Of a DNA stretch of 64,000 nt, positions 38,890-52,400 are shown piece by piece. The first letter of the stretch is position 1. Every line of letters starts with the position of its first letter. The position numbers and the translations under genes were made by a program. This DNA comes from Cacajao melanocephalus (taxonomy: Eukaryota; Chordata; Mammalia; Primates; Pitheciidae): positions 35,677-99,676 of the forward strand of contig CAUYLG010021712.1 of NCBI GenBank assembly GCA_963573385.1. The letters are read 5' to 3'. The notes beneath the pieces were generated by a model, which was not told where the DNA came from, did not search any database, and worked only from the letters and a program-made list of their open reading frames with translations.

Positions 38890-39260
38890 CAGAGCTAGAA
38901 AAATAAATTTTATCTTTCTAGCCATTGTCAAGTATAGTCATATGACATTTTCCTGACATATACAACATAAGCTGGGATCTGTGGATGAACATTTGCTCTC
39001 ATAATGAAAGGGGTAGATAAGGCTAGCACCATGCTGTCCCTTCTCTCTTCTTGTCCTAAGTATGATGCTATAGCTGTCAGCTGGCTAAAAGGTTAAACAT
39101 GCTGATGAGAAGGATAGGAAGAAGCTGGGTCCATGATCGCATCACAGAGCCATCACACCAGTACTGGGCTTCCTACCTCCAGATTTTTATTATGTGAGAG
39201 GAACAAAAAAGCACCTTGCATTTACTTAAGCCATGACTAGCTGACATTTATGTAACTTGC
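38890..39260 (+). mobile_element. MLT1-like LTR remnant
   Basis: 'ggaagaagctgggtccatga', 'ctgggcttcctacctccaga' with 'tttttattatgtgagagg', then 'cttaagccatgactagctga', is the word order of old MLT1-type LTR 3' halves. Diverged. Confidence 0.6.
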
Positions 39261-40718
39261 AGCTGAAAAGAAAATTTTCTAATTGATACAGTAGGAAATA
39301 TGAACATGTATCTGGACACCCACTGCCTCAAGGAATTATCACAGCCTGGGTAGTAAGACTTTCAGTTACAAAATCCTATTAATGAGAGGAAAACTGCTGA
39401 TTCTAACAGTCTTTATTAGAATCTTCATTAAATATATTACATTTCTCTGCTTAGTGACTATAGAAAGCACTATTTGACTTTTTAAAAATGAAACTTCAGC
39501 CATAACAATGACAAACATTTGTCCTTCTGAAGATTACTATTAGGTCAAATCTTATGAAGTAGATGCTAGCCAGCTGGTTTTGACCAATACAGATGACAAT
39601 TTAGTAAGGTTCAACATACTATATGGGCTGTTGCTAGAGAAATAATAACTTTCTGAGATTTGGCAGCAGCTGTCTGGATCCTGGAACATACTCTGGGAAT
39701 AACATTTTAACATTTCATGTATTTATTTATTTATTAAATAAAGTAAAATTTGAAGTTGGCTTGTTTTTCTGAAATTTTCTTCTTTTATATGAAAGGAAAG
39801 TTTGGCAAAACATTAATTATGGTTTGGGATCTCACAGCAGTCACTATAGTGTACAAAAACATGTACAAACATAAATCCTCAAGTTATTAATTTAAATATG
39901 ATCACTGGAAATGGGTTTGTGTGTCTAAATATACACACACAGACATATATACATATCACATACATCTTATAAAGAACCTTTTTAGAACAAGTTGATTTTC
40001 AGGCATAATTAGAATTTCTTCAAAAACAAGAATTTATAAACCAAATTTTCTAAGCCTATTAAATGCCAGCAACAGTGACAATATCATCATAAGACACTTA
40101 GTAGAATTTTAGTGGTTATCTATTAATTCGTATTAGAATATAATAAATATTATTAAAGTGTTTTTTGACAATACACTCAGTTTTAAAAGCTGGAGTGTCA
40201 AAAATAATATATTTTATGTGAGTTCTGTATAAATTTTCATTGAATTCAAACTTTTAAATAAATCTCCCAATATCTAATGCATCATATTATCAAAGCACAA
40301 AAAACCATTATATGATTATAAGAAGAACCTCAGAACTGTCTTCAAATTTAATGGACTCCCAATGCTTTTTTCCCCCTGCAAAGACTGTTTTTAAGACATT
40401 TCACAGTATTTTATACATTATAAATGGATTCCATTCTTGGCTTAGTAATTCACCTAATGGACAATGGATACAAAAAAGCTGTAACTCCAGGGACATTAAA
40501 TTGGTTCTTAACTCTGAAAATTACAGCTTTTACAAAAAGAAGAAAATACTAAAAACATGTCTAATGCAACACTGCATCTAATTTTCCACTACCTCCAGAT
40601 TGTGTCTAAAAGCTCCTAAACTTCTTAATGACACAATATGTTAAAATTGCGTTCCTTTATATTTAGATCCCAGAACGATCTCACCTATTTTATAACCCTA
40701 AGGAGGGCTTACAAGCAA
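39261..40718. other. Unassigned AT-rich sequence
   Basis: No recognisable gene or repeat family. Confidence 0.4.
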
Positions 40719-40765
40719 GGAGAGAGAGAGAGAGAGAGAGAGTGTGTGTGTGTGTGTGTGTGTAG

Positions 40766-40808
<43 letters not shown>
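40719..40808 (+). repeat. Compound (GA)n(TG)n microsatellite
   Basis: GA to 40742, TG to 40808, with one interruption (taggtgag) near 40763-40770. It is the mirror arrangement of the TG-AG array at 28231. The Thr/His-rich frame on the minus strand is a by-product. Confidence 0.98.
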
Positions 40809-42685
40809 GGAGGCAGAGGGAGGAACAAGTGGAAGGTGCTACTTCTATCCCAAGAGACTGTGAATTCTCATCCTGAGGTAGGAAACTAGCTCTCTGTGTG
40901 GCATCTTTTTTCACTCACCAAGGTGATTACAAATCCACATTTCCATTTTAAGCACTGATCAATGGTATTTCAGTAAGGGAACAGAAGAGGAACAGAAAAA
41001 ATGTTTTCAACACATACCTAGTTATCAACTTTAAGCCTTAAGACCAGCCTTTAATTTGATAATACCATTATTCGGATCTGTTTCCATTCCAAGAACATGA
41101 GCAATTCTCCCTGAAGCCAAACAATACGTTCAAGCAGTCGGAGTAGAAAAATTATTCCACTCAACTGTAAATACAAAATGCTTCACATTTTGTCAATTCA
41201 CGTGTAACTATAATAAAATATGACCAGTGTCTGGCAAGCAGTCCGTGAATTGGCACAGATTTTAATAATACTTATCTTGTTGTTAGTTCTTTTATGAGCT
41301 ATTCTAATTTCAAAGATGACTGTTCCCTACTCTCCTTCACCTCTCCCTTCTCCCAAAGAAATATGTGGTTCAGAATACGATCACTGTAACATAAGTCTCT
41401 CCACTTAATCTTTTTATCTTTTTCTCTACCTTATTCTGAGATTAGGAATTTCTTGCTCCAAGTAATTATTTTATTGAGATTTCTCCCACATCTTTGCAAA
41501 TAGCTAACATAAGCACAGCATGCATAGATGCCCGTCTGATTACTTGGATGTTGTGTTTACCTTAGAAAAACATTGGTTTTACATTGGTTATTTGTGCTTG
41601 AGAAAATAATATTTCATTCCAGTTTTTACTCACCCCCTTTTAAACTACTGATAAGTTTATGAGAAAGTCTGTGCATCCTTTAGAGAATCTGTGTTTCTTT
41701 TAAATCAGCACCTTTTGACCATTTAAGTAAATAAAAACTCTTTTCTTAACAACTTTTATTATTCCAAGTCTCACTGATTATAACAGAAACTTAACTAGAC
41801 TGGGTCTTTTGGCTGTGTGGACTTGAGCACTTCATGTAATACGTTGATAATGTGGTATATTTTTATGCTAAAGAAAAAAATACATTGCCAGCTTTAATTC
41901 TCAACTTCTCTTAATTTGCACCTCTTCTTTTCTTAAAGGCTTCATGTTACCCTCTAGTTCTCAAGGAGAGCACTTTATTTTCCTGAGAAGTTACATATTT
42001 CTGTTAGAAGCTTAGTTACCCTGTTCCTCCCTTGATTTGGTCTGTGAGATTTATCACAAATAAATTTTTCCATCTTGTTTCTTAAAACTTCTTGGATACA
42101 TTTCATCATCAGTGGCACACACTACACCTCCATATTATGCGACGTAACTGCAGTAAACATTTCCCATCATTTTTACAAACATTATTTATGTGAAAATAGG
42201 TCTTACTTTCTCCACATTCTCATGCCTTTTGTCCCCTCCCTCCATTACCTATTATCTGTCATGTCCCAGGATTCTCTTGAATCTAAACATCTGAAACAAT
42301 TTCACTGTCTCTCACCACCATCCAACATTTTCACAAAAATCCTGTGAATCCTAACTCTTAAATATCTCTAAAATCTGTTCCAAGTTTTCCCTCTTCCCTA
42401 TAATTTTATGCACCCATAATGATAATTATTATCGATTGCAAAGTTGTAGTGCATTAATGTTGTTTTATTTTACTTTATTGTGTCAAGTCATCCTTACGGT
42501 AGCTACTGGTACTCCTCTATAGCCTGCTAATTGTTTGAAATCCCCAAATGAAGGGAGTTATTAACGTTTGAACCTAAGTAGACTGATTTCAGAGCCCATG
42601 CAACACAGAGTTATAGCTTAGAATATTCGAAAATGCTCTTCCAAACTCTAGTTTCATCTTCATCCCTTTCCTCCTCCACAGAGCC
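40809..42685. other. Unassigned AT-rich sequence
   Basis: No recognisable gene or repeat family. Confidence 0.4.
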
Positions 42686-42689
42686 ACTG

Positions 42690-43230
42690 AGTTGACTTTC
42701 TGAAACATGATTCTGAAAAATCGTCCCTCTGCTAAAAAAAAACTTCAGCAGCTTCCTGTTGTCTACAGGGCAATGCCTACTCTTCTCACTGAGCATAAAA
42801 AGCCTTCTGCAGTCACACCCAACCTCTCCCACATGTTCTACCCCAACAACACCTGCTGCTCCAGCTACTGAAAGATCACCATTCCTTGGAGTCATGCCCT
42901 TGAATGTCTTTCTGCTCAAAGTCACGCTCTCCCTGCAGTGCTCTTCTGTGAACTTACTGCCTGGAGTGTTTCTGCTCAGCATGTGCACTGCTTGTGCACA
43001 CCTGGTCATGAACATCGCCTCTTTTATGAAGACTTCCTGAAATGATTTGGCACAAAAAACTCTTCCTTCCACTGGGTTGCCTGAGACTTCTGTTCCCAAC
43101 TCTGTTAGCGCACATAGATCTCTCTCCCTTGATGGTGAACACGTCAAGAAACAGCTTTAAGATCTTTTCTGTCTCTCCAGTGCTTCCTATATAATGTTGT
43201 TACTTAATACGTGTTCATCAAATAATGACC
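42690..43230 (+). mobile_element. L2-like LINE fragment
   Basis: 'aacttcagcagcttcctgtt', 'gtctacagggcaatgcctac' and later 'gtgttcatcaaataatgacc' follow L2 order loosely. The longest open frame in the window (minus strand, 42611-43147, 178 codons) lies antisense across this copy and shows no known domain. Confidence 0.5.
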
Positions 43231-43447
43231 AAATCCTTCTCTCCTATCCATTATCTAATATTATTTTTTCCTTGAATAAAAATCAAATGCTTGAAGATAT
43301 TATCCAGGGATTTCTAATAAAAACATTAACTTTCAGTCAGACAGAATTTATACCTTGAGGGATATTTCATAAATTGTTTCCTTGAGTCACTTTTGGTTCC
43401 TCTCACTGAGATGTCCAATAATCTTTCAGTTACCAGCCCTGCAGCAC

Positions 43448-43802
43448 GGCTGTTCTCAAAGTGTGCTCTGGGAACCACTGGGGCCCCTGATACCTGGAGG
43501 TCTGTGAGGTCACAACTGGTTTCATGGTGATACTAGAAACTTATTTGCCTTTGCACTCTTGTTTGCTCATGAATGTACAATGGAACTGTCTAAAAGGCTA
43601 CCCGACCTATGATGATATTCTCAATCCATTGGCTAACGGAGTGTGTGCTTGTACAGGATTATGTTTTAAAAGTTTCTCAGTTTTTATTTCCAATACAGTA
43701 AATATTAATAGCTATATCCCACCCAAAGAAAAGCTCTTTGGGTACTTCAGAATAACTTAAGAATATAATAGGATCCTAAGACCAGAAAGTCTGGGAACCA
43801 TG
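43448..43802 (+). mobile_element. hAT-Charlie-type DNA transposon
   Basis: Begins 'ggctgttctcaaagtgtgct' and ends 'aagtctgggaaccatgg', diverged terminal inverted repeats of the 'ttctcaaagt...agaacc' hAT type. Inside, 'ggtctgtgaggtcacaactg' and 'gctaacggagtgtgtgcttg' match a common non-autonomous family whose number I do not assign. Confidence 0.75.
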
Positions 43803-45640
43803 GCTCCAATAGTATGCTAGAGAAAACTGTAGTATGCTAAAAACTGACATATAGAGTAGAATCACAATTCTAAAGTTTCCATGTGTATTTTCATTGTATA
43901 TTATTCATCTTGCAATGCATCCTGAAATTTTTATTTTATCATATTTGAACAATCTTGTCCCAAATCTACTTTCTGCAAAGCAGTGTTGATTGTGACCCAG
44001 AATGGTGTGCTTTTATAGGGGATTATAAACTGCTTGATGATTAGTTCCGTATCTACTCAGGCATCAGAGGGAAATTGACTTTTCTACAAACATAAGATTT
44101 GTGCATTTTAAAAAGTAAGGATGCATACAAATTTTCTTTTTTCAGGCTCTTAGAGAACTCAGTAATAGTGCCTCATAGTTCTTTCTTTTTTTATTGTACT
44201 AATTTCTGAAGCAGTCTCTGAAATATATAATGTATGTTTTTTAATGCAACAGAGAAAAATTTATAATTTCTAAAGTTTTCTTTCATTTAGTCTCAATCTA
44301 TAAAGGCTTTTTCAAGGTTCTACCCTTTTCAACCAGCTCCCTTGCGTTCTATAATTATGTACATTTTAAAATGAATTATCCTGTCCTTGTGTTCTTATAT
44401 TTTCTTAAATGTAGTAACAAGAATATGTGAGAAAAGTCTATTCTAGGATAAGCCTTTATGCCTTCTTTCTAATAATCCAGATTTAACATTTATGATTTTT
44501 CTTATGTAATTTCTTATTTCACTAAGGCATACACAAAAAGAAGTGCTAAGAACTTTCTACTTATTTTGACTTTCTAAAAATATCATGCATATATTCATCT
44601 TGGCTAATCTTTCTGTATGAGGTTTCAAATAGATTGTGTTATAACATTTTTACTCAAATAAAAATCCTTTATGAGTTTTTACTGAGATATTAAACTTACA
44701 TGGGACTTCAAATGATTATGAGGGAGTGTTTGTTTCTTCTTAAGGTGATGCACTATAAGACAGCCTACCTCAAGAAATGATGTGATTAAATTCAACAAAA
44801 ATAATAAATAACTAGAAAACTTGAATGTTTAATATCTACTGGGATGTCAGGGAGCCTTCAAAAAACTGCACTGATTCTAGCAAAAAAAGTAACAAAATGA
44901 ATTTCCTCCCACCATTATCACTCTCATGAACACATCTAACTTTTGAAGATGTAGCTGGATAGGGTAGAAAAAAAAATCTAAAATTCTGATCATGAAACCA
45001 CATTGAGATAAGTTTTGTCAAGTCAGAAGCTTCCAGGATTACAGGTAATTCTAGAGCTCATTGCCATGATAAACTCTTTGACACATAGCTGCCCTTTAGG
45101 GCTCCACAGGACCCCAAATAGACACCCTGTTGTTTCTCACATTTTCTTGTAATTTAAAGAGATAAATGGTGCCAGCTGGCTCCTGTTTTACTCAAGGCAA
45201 CATGATATTCAGCTCCTCAAAAACTTGGTACACACCTTAGAAAACTTGCCAGAAAGAATGAAGAGCAAGGGGTGTGTGTATTCAACTGGGAAAAGAAAAA
45301 GTCTAGAGAAAGAAATACCTGAATCAAGTCGCTATAGTAGCATTCTTTGGGAATTTAATGGGCAGATAAGCAGTAATGCTGATAAATCACTGGGGAACCA
45401 TATGGGGTTGGACTAAAGCTCAATATACAAATATGAAAAAACAAATATCTAACATATTTGGAAAAAAATTTACATGAATTAAACTTGGTTAAATCACTCT
45501 CATTTTCTCAGCTGGATAAATCCATTGGGGAAAGAAGGTGGCAGAGTGCTATAATTAAAATAAATCTTTAAATGGATCTTCCTGTAGTAAAATTTACATT
45601 GAAATAAATGAGAATATGTACAGTTAAATGTCAACAAATA
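43803..45640. other. Unassigned AT-rich sequence
   Basis: No recognisable gene or repeat family. Confidence 0.4.
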
Positions 45641-45644
45641 AATA

Positions 45645-45905
45645 AATGACAGTTTTTGAGGGTTTAGTGTATGCCAAGCACCCTCCATTCACATGGAGTA
45701 ACTAATTTAAATCTCACAAATAACCAATGCTATGGGTAACTATTATGACCTCCATTTCATAAATAAAATGAGAAACTGAGACAGAGAGAGTCTTAGTACT
45801 TTTATAGAGAGTACACATAACCAGTGGTTGTGCTGGAATTTGAACTCAGGAAGTCTTGCTCTAGGGATCACACCCTTGCTCACTTCCTATTGCCTTGAGG
45901 CCAGG
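45645..45905 (-). mobile_element. MIR SINE, nearly full length, antisense
   Basis: 'tagtgtatgccaagcaccct', 'cctccatttcataaataaaa', 'tgagaaactgagacagagag', 'gtgctggaatttgaactcag' follow the reverse complement of MIR from 3' to 5' end. Confidence 0.88.
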
Positions 45906-46849
45906 TATAAAGCCAAGGTAAAATTTTGTTGCAACTCTCTCACGATGTGTTTTATATTCTGTAACTTTATATGTTCAAATACTTAATACTTGTAAGTGTT
46001 CTTTATTGTTCTCATTTTCATCACTCTGATCCTCTTCCTCCGTGTCTTGAATATATCAAGGGACCAAGCCTTGTAACAAATTCCACACGAAATTCAGAGA
46101 CTAACTTATACACGGCTGGTGGCTAGGAAAACATTTTTGAGTGATGAGATCAAAAACTAGTCTACCATATCATAAAACAAGTTTGCCATCAGGTCCTCAT
46201 TCATATGGTAGTTGGTAATTCTTTAAAGGAATATTTGAAAAGTAAAACTGACTTTTTTTCTTATTATAAAAGTATTGCATGCTTACTGTAAAACTCATAG
46301 AAAATACTTAAGTGGAAGGAAGAAATTCTTACCTGAAAAATCAGCCACTGTTAGCATTTGGTCTGTCTCCACAAAGAAATTTCTAAGAATCAGGACTGTT
46401 CTATAGCAGGATTGGGAGTGAGCTTGATATTACTGGAAGCAGACCCCTGGAACAGAGAAAGACCAGTTAGCTCAATTGGTAGGTTACATAATGTCCGTGG
46501 AGTACTCTGTGACACCGGGTCTTTGGGGGAAAAAAACATCCTGATTTGTAGTGTTGGCCAGTTTCCATGGTGTAAATCCTACCCCAATGGCTAATATGAA
46601 GCTATCAACATGCCACTGAATGTAGAGCTGGGATAGGTGAACACATCAGCTCTTGCAGACTAGTACCCAGCCAGACCCTATACAACATTGATAGTGTTCT
46701 CTAAAGTTCTTCTTACCTCTGACAGTCTTCGATTCTTTTAGCCAAAATGTTATTTTCCCTTCTCTGTTATGAAGTTATTTTTCTCCTTCACTTGCCAGGA
46801 CCCAGCATTGGCCTCCCAAACTGGTTCACAAACATATACCTGGCCCTCT
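45906..46849. other. Unassigned intergenic sequence
   Basis: No recognisable gene or repeat family. Confidence 0.4.
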
Positions 46850-46943
46850 TTCTATTTATCCTTCACAAGAAACCTGGAGAATCTTTTAAAAAGACAAAGC
46901 TGAACGTGCCATTTTTCTCTGCTTGAACAAATTCAATGTCTTC

Positions 46944-47440
46944 TGTGGAAGGCTGAATACCAGTCCCCCTTAATGTACATGTCCTGATCATCAGAAACTA
47001 TAAATGCTACCTTATATGGCAAAAGAGACTTTGCAAATATAATTAATTAAGGATCTTCAGATGGGTAGATTACCATGAATCATCTGGATGGGCCTGATAC
47101 ACTCACAATGGTCCTCATAAAAGAGCAACAGGAGAGGTAAGGGTCAAAGCAAAAGGTGCTGTGATGACAGAAGCAGAGGTTGGGGTGATACACGCTGAAG
47201 ATGGAGAATGGAGCACAACTCAAAAGATACGGGTGGCCACTAGAAGCTGAAAAGGCAAGAAAACAAGTCCCCTCCTCAGTGCCTTAAGAAGAGCCAGCCT
47301 TGCCGACACTTTGATGTTAATCCCGTGAAACTGATCTTATACTTCTGACCTCCAGAACTATAATCAGAGAACACATTTGTGTTGTTTTAAGCCACTAAGT
47401 TTGTGGTAATTTTTTACAGCACCAAGAGGAAACTAAAACA
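46944..47440 (+). mobile_element. Solo LTR, MLT1-like, inside L2
   Basis: Same family as 7106-7602: 'ctaccttatatggcaaaaga', 'tatacttctgacctccagaa', 'ttttaagccactaagtttgt'. Begins TG and ends CA. Its position inside the L2 gives clear borders; the flanking five bases do not match well. Confidence 0.82.
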
Positions 47441-47733
47441 GTATCCCTCCCTATAAGGTAAAGACAAAACCCTTTCTAATAGCCTATGTCCCCTATATGG
47501 TCTCACCTCTACCTATTCTCTTATGTTAATTCTTATCAGTTGTTCTCTTGTTTTTTCTACTACATTCCCACTGGTTTTCTTTCAGTCCACTATATTTTCC
47601 ATGCCTTGGCTGCAAAAGTAAATTTTTATATGCTGTTACTTCTGCCTGGAATTCTCTTTTTTCTGATTTTTTTTCTACTAAATAGTTAATTTTCTAATTA
47701 CATGTCAATTTAAGCATAACTTCCTCAGAAAGA

Positions 47734-47976
47734 CATATATACACACACCATACACATATACATGCACACATATATATTTATATATCTATGAATACTAATA
47801 TACATATGTATATATTGTATATACATACATATATATGCATATTATATTTATATTACATATAAATATAATTATGTTACATATATAATTACTAATATATTAT
47901 AGTACATATAAATATAATAAATGTAAATTTATAAATGTATACATACAAAATATATATACATATAAGACACATATAG
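47734..47976. repeat. AT-rich array (tata/taca/ttata words)
   Basis: About 240 bases of degenerate TATA, ACATA and TTATA words, interrupting the L2 3' end. Probably an expanded microsatellite. Confidence 0.92.
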
Positions 47977-48294
47977 AAGAGTATCTCTCTTCTTCATTTT
48001 ATTTATAGCAACTGAAATTTTCACATGTATTTGTATGATTTTTGATTAATTGCCTTTCTCCAGCACTGGGTAGTGTCTATGCTAGTTTTAACTTACCTGT
48101 GCATCACAAGGGCCTGACCCATATGAGGTACTAAATAAATATTTGGTATATGACTCAATACTTCCAAGCTCATTCCTCTCTATGTCTTCAATACACTCTT
48201 TGTTCTACAGCCATGCATTTAACCAACATTTACCAAGAGTTAACTTTACACAAAGTTCTGATCTTATACATTCATGCAATTTTTAACAAAAAAG

Positions 48295-48525
48295 ACAGTA
48301 ATAACAGCTAATCTCTACAGAGAATTTACTGTGTCAGGCGCTGTAATAAAATGTTTTAAGTATAGAAGCTCATCTTACCCTCATAAGTATAAATTTTCAG
48401 ATAAGAAAAATAGAGTCTAAAACATTTACATAATTTTCAATAGATCATGTGACAAGAACTAGATTTTAGTGTGTAGATTTGACTGACAAAACTTTCATTT
48501 CTTAGCACTATATTACTGTCCTTTT
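48295..48525 (-). mobile_element. MIR SINE, antisense
   Basis: 'tactgtgtcaggcgctgtaa', 'agaagctcatcttaccctca', 'ttttcagataagaaaaatag' follow the reverse complement of MIR. More diverged than the copy at 45645. Confidence 0.7.
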
Positions 48526-48769
48526 GAGGTTCCATACTTGTTTTTAAGAATGGTTTACATATCTGTGTGTATTAGTGTATTAGGTATTAGCCCATTTTCA
48601 TTCTCTCTGTTTTTGCTTTTTTTCACTTGGTATTCTGTTTTTAAGAACTATCCATATTGCAGGAATACATTGATTCTAACTGTTGCCACGTTTTATTAAA
48701 CAATATTTAGGTATTACAATCTTGCAATGTCAGAAAGGCCTAATTCTTCTCTAATAGCCATTCCTTCTT

Positions 48770-49195
48770 CTTCCTTTAATAGTAGTGGGCAGCTGCACAT
48801 GGCCATTCAGTCAGGAACTTCACTTCCCAGCATCTGTTGAAGCTAGGTGTGGCCATGTGACTTACATTCTGAATAATGAAATACGAGTGTTAGACAGATA
48901 GCAGACTTCTAGGTGTACTCTTTAATATAAGTGGTACACCTTTCAATTTTTCTTTGCCCTCCTCTACTAGCTGCAGCCAGAGCAATAATTTTAGACTATG
49001 AGGCAGAATAAGTGTTAGATTGGCAGAGAATCAGAATAGAGGGAATGTTAGCCCTAAAAACCATGGAGGTGCCATATTAGTCTTGGACTTCTGAAACTCA
49101 GATGTCTGTTACATGGAGATCTATACATCTCTGTCTTGTTTAAGCTGCTGTTATTCTGGCTTTTCTTAGAGCAGTCACACTGTATTCAAATCAAG
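48770..49195 (+). mobile_element. MLT1-like LTR remnant
   Basis: 'taggtgtggccatgtgactt', 'tagtcttggacttctgaaac' and 'cttgtttaagctgctgttat' lie in the usual order of old MLT1-type LTRs. Confidence 0.6.
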
Positions 49196-49418
49196 ATATT
49201 TATCCATTCCTCTGGTGAAGACAATGAGTTTCCTTTAACTCTCTCCACCACACTAACAATGCTCAAGTAATATCTTTACACATTCACCTTGTGGTGCTAT
49301 ATGAGATGCTATCTAAGCTAGGGACTTGAGAGTAGGAGTTATGGGTCATCACTTGTAAGAATACCTAATTTGACCAAAAACTGCTATATTGCTTTGCAGA
49401 AAGAGATTTTGTTCTTAA

Positions 49419-49778
<360 letters not shown>

Positions 49779-50114
49779 TAAACTCAGCTCTTATAATGTA
49801 CAGCTTTAGTGATTCTAATCCTAACTTGGTTTAAATATAAGCTCTTTCAAGGGACAACAAAAGAAGATGGAGTAAAATTAGTGGAAACACAAGGAGAAGT
49901 GAAAATTTTCCAAACTGTTTTGATCAAAAGTGAAATATTCTGCAGTAGCCTGGACTTCAGGCTTGCATCTTATAATGAAGGAATATATACTATGCTATTT
50001 ATGTATCAGAACAAATTAATTTTATGATTGTTTATAGTTTTATAACTTGACTTTATGCTGAGAGGCTAATATGTCTTTGCTAACAATGCCCAGTCTTTAC
50101 CACAAAGACTTAAC

Positions 50115-50300
50115 TCTAGAAAGAAGCATCATGGCATGATGATCTTAAGACCTTGGGGTCAGACTGACTTGGGGTCTTGCCTTTGCTATCGTGTGGATAC
50201 AGGAACCTAGACAAGTCCCTCACCATCATTAGTCTTTGTTTTTCTCCTCATCCATAAAAGACAGACCAAAAGATCTCTAAGTACATTTGCATGCATGCTT
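50115..50300 (+). mobile_element. MIR SINE fragment
   Basis: 'catcatggcatgatgatctt', 'ccttggggtcagactgactt', 'ttctcctcatccataaaaga' follow MIR from its 5' half onward. Confidence 0.75.
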
Positions 50301-50524
50301 CACATTAAAAAAATAAAATGATATAAGTGTTCACTAAATTCCAACACTATGATAAGTATTGGCTACACAAGATTAATGTGATGTAGCCTCTCCCCTAAAT
50401 GGGCTTATCATCTAGGGATTAATGTAGTCAAATGAACACAGAACTCAATACAGCACTGTGACAGATGCCTCTCATGACCCTCTTAAATTCCTCTCAGTCT
50501 CACCTCTGAGTCTAGGCAGGGCAA

Positions 50525-52400
50525 ATGGTTCTGTATGAACCTATTAGTGAGACCATAGAGTGTGTAGATTATTGTGTCTCATGTTACTGTTCACCACAGA
50601 TTACCCACTGCAGAGAAACCACTAACCAATCAGGTAGACAGGATAACCCACTGTCTAGAGTCATTATACAGTATCATCTTAAAGTAAGAGACCTATTTTA
50701 TGGAAAGAAAGTGAGATATTGGACACATGATCAGAAGGTCCACTAGTCCTGCTGTATACTACACCATCAGAAGCAGCTAAACTATAATAAAACAATGGCT
50801 AAGTTTCTGACTTGAGAGCAATAGCCTGCAGTGTTGTCTCTGTCTTCCAGATGCCACGTAACACGAGGTTAATGGCCAAAATCCAGCACTCTGGTTTCAA
50901 AGCTAGACTACATGAACCCAGAAACCAAGAGGTGGATGTAATCCATCTCACCATTTCTCTCAGTGATCCACTAAGGAATCAATGTTTCCTGTTCCCAAAC
51001 CTTAGGACCTTTTCAATTTGCCACCATAGGTCCCAGGGAAGGAATGTTTTCATCGGCAGACAAAGTAAGGATTCCCCTCAACCTGAATGACAACTCTCAC
51101 CTGGTCATTTCAAGCAACTCATGCTGGTAGATCAGCTACCAAAAGCAAAACAACAACAATGACAACAAAAGGAGTTACTCTGGGATGTACAATATTTGAC
51201 AGAATATAACAAGGACCTGGAGTTGCTGCTACAACACAGGGCTGAGAGAAGCCTGTCTGCAACTCTTCACTGGGGTGTCTTCTTTGTTTTACTCCCTTGT
51301 CTCCTGATAGCAATATACAAAGATTGTAGCAAACATAGCCAAACAACAGCAGTGAACCTAAAAACTCCAACTTTTTAGGAATGGAGGTCGGACCCACCCC
51401 ATTAAACAACTGAGACCAGATGCAGTGATGGAATGTAGAATGGATAGTTGATAAGGAAGATTGTTGACGGGCTGGCTCTGCAACCATTTACACCAAGATA
51501 GGCCTTGGGACCATTTACCGCTGTGGCAGCTGGAACTTGTTTCACGAATTCTGTGTGTTAAGTATTTGTAGAGATTGAAGCAGGCTACGACCTTGACAAT
51601 TCAAGGACAGATTGGACTTCACGTAGGCCTAAGTGGGTATGAGCAGTGTAAGAGGGGGTCCTCTTTACTCAGACTCTTTACCTTAGCTCATCTCGGCTTC
51701 CAGCCATGGCTTCATCTGAGTGTTTCATATGAATCTCAGTTCACTATGCAATGGCAGCATCTTGCTGTGTCACGGGAAGTAGACATAGGCAACACGCATT
51801 AGGAAGAGGAGCTAATCTACAGGTACGCCTCAAATAATGGGGGGCCAAAAGCCAATGCATATCTGCTTTTCTTTTTCAAACTTTAGGTGGATAATCTGAA
51901 AGACATCCTGTAACTTAGAAGATAAAAGGGAAAACTGAGCCTTAAGTGCTCACTGTGGTGGTTACTTTGATTACAAGTGCTTACCAGCTTTTCCTTTTTC
52001 CTGTCTCACTCTTTCCACCCCTCACTCCAACTTCCTGGGATTATCTCCAGCACTCAATTTCTTCTCTCAGGCTCTGCTTTTGGAGGAAACTCAAATTAAG
52101 TAATTTAAGCATATATAATGATGGGTGATGATAGACATTATTGCTATCTGGGTCATTACCAACTCCATAGCAGTTGGTAAATAGCTGCTGTCCTGACCTG
52201 GAGGATCACAGCCCACCAAACCTTAGCTACCTTGGTACCTCACTTTGGATATGTCCCAGAGTTCTTCTGCAGATAAAGGGTTAAAGCCTAGCCTAGCAGG
52301 GGGGCTTCCAGAGATCAGCCCCAGAGCTCCTGCAGGTGTCCATTCTAGTTGGTTGGTGCCACACTAGTTATTAAAATACTTTAAATATAACTTCCTGCAG
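50525..52400 (+). mobile_element. ERVL-like endogenous retrovirus remnant: internal 3' part plus LTR
   Basis: Word order around 50860-51800 resembles the 3' internal region of an ancient ERVL-class element. From about 51850 to 52400 it reads like that group's LTR, with a purine-start 'ttctctcaggctctgctttt' near 52062 and an 'attaaaatactttaaa' end. Frames are short and broken. One 60-codon plus-strand frame (51196-51378) has a hydrophobic stretch of the membrane-spanning kind (around WGVFFVLLPCLLIAIY) followed by basic and polar residues. It is fragmentary and cannot encode a complete retroviral protein. The class is inferred from memory. Confidence 0.45.

Larger units (their letters stand above)
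46850..48160 (+). mobile_element. L2 LINE split by an LTR and an AT-rich array
   Basis: Three collinear L2 pieces: 46850-46943 ('tcttttaaaaagacaaagct'), 47441-47733 ('aaggtaaagacaaaaccctt', 'cttctgcctggaattctctt') and 47977-48160 ('tgaggtactaaataaatatt'). Removing the LTR at 46944-47440 and the AT array at 47734-47976 restores L2 order. Confidence 0.75.

Noticed and set aside
42611..43147. Longest open frame in the window, 178 codons on the minus strand
   Set aside because: It runs antisense across an L2-like fragment, has no recognisable domain, and no promoter, intron or poly(A) context supports it.
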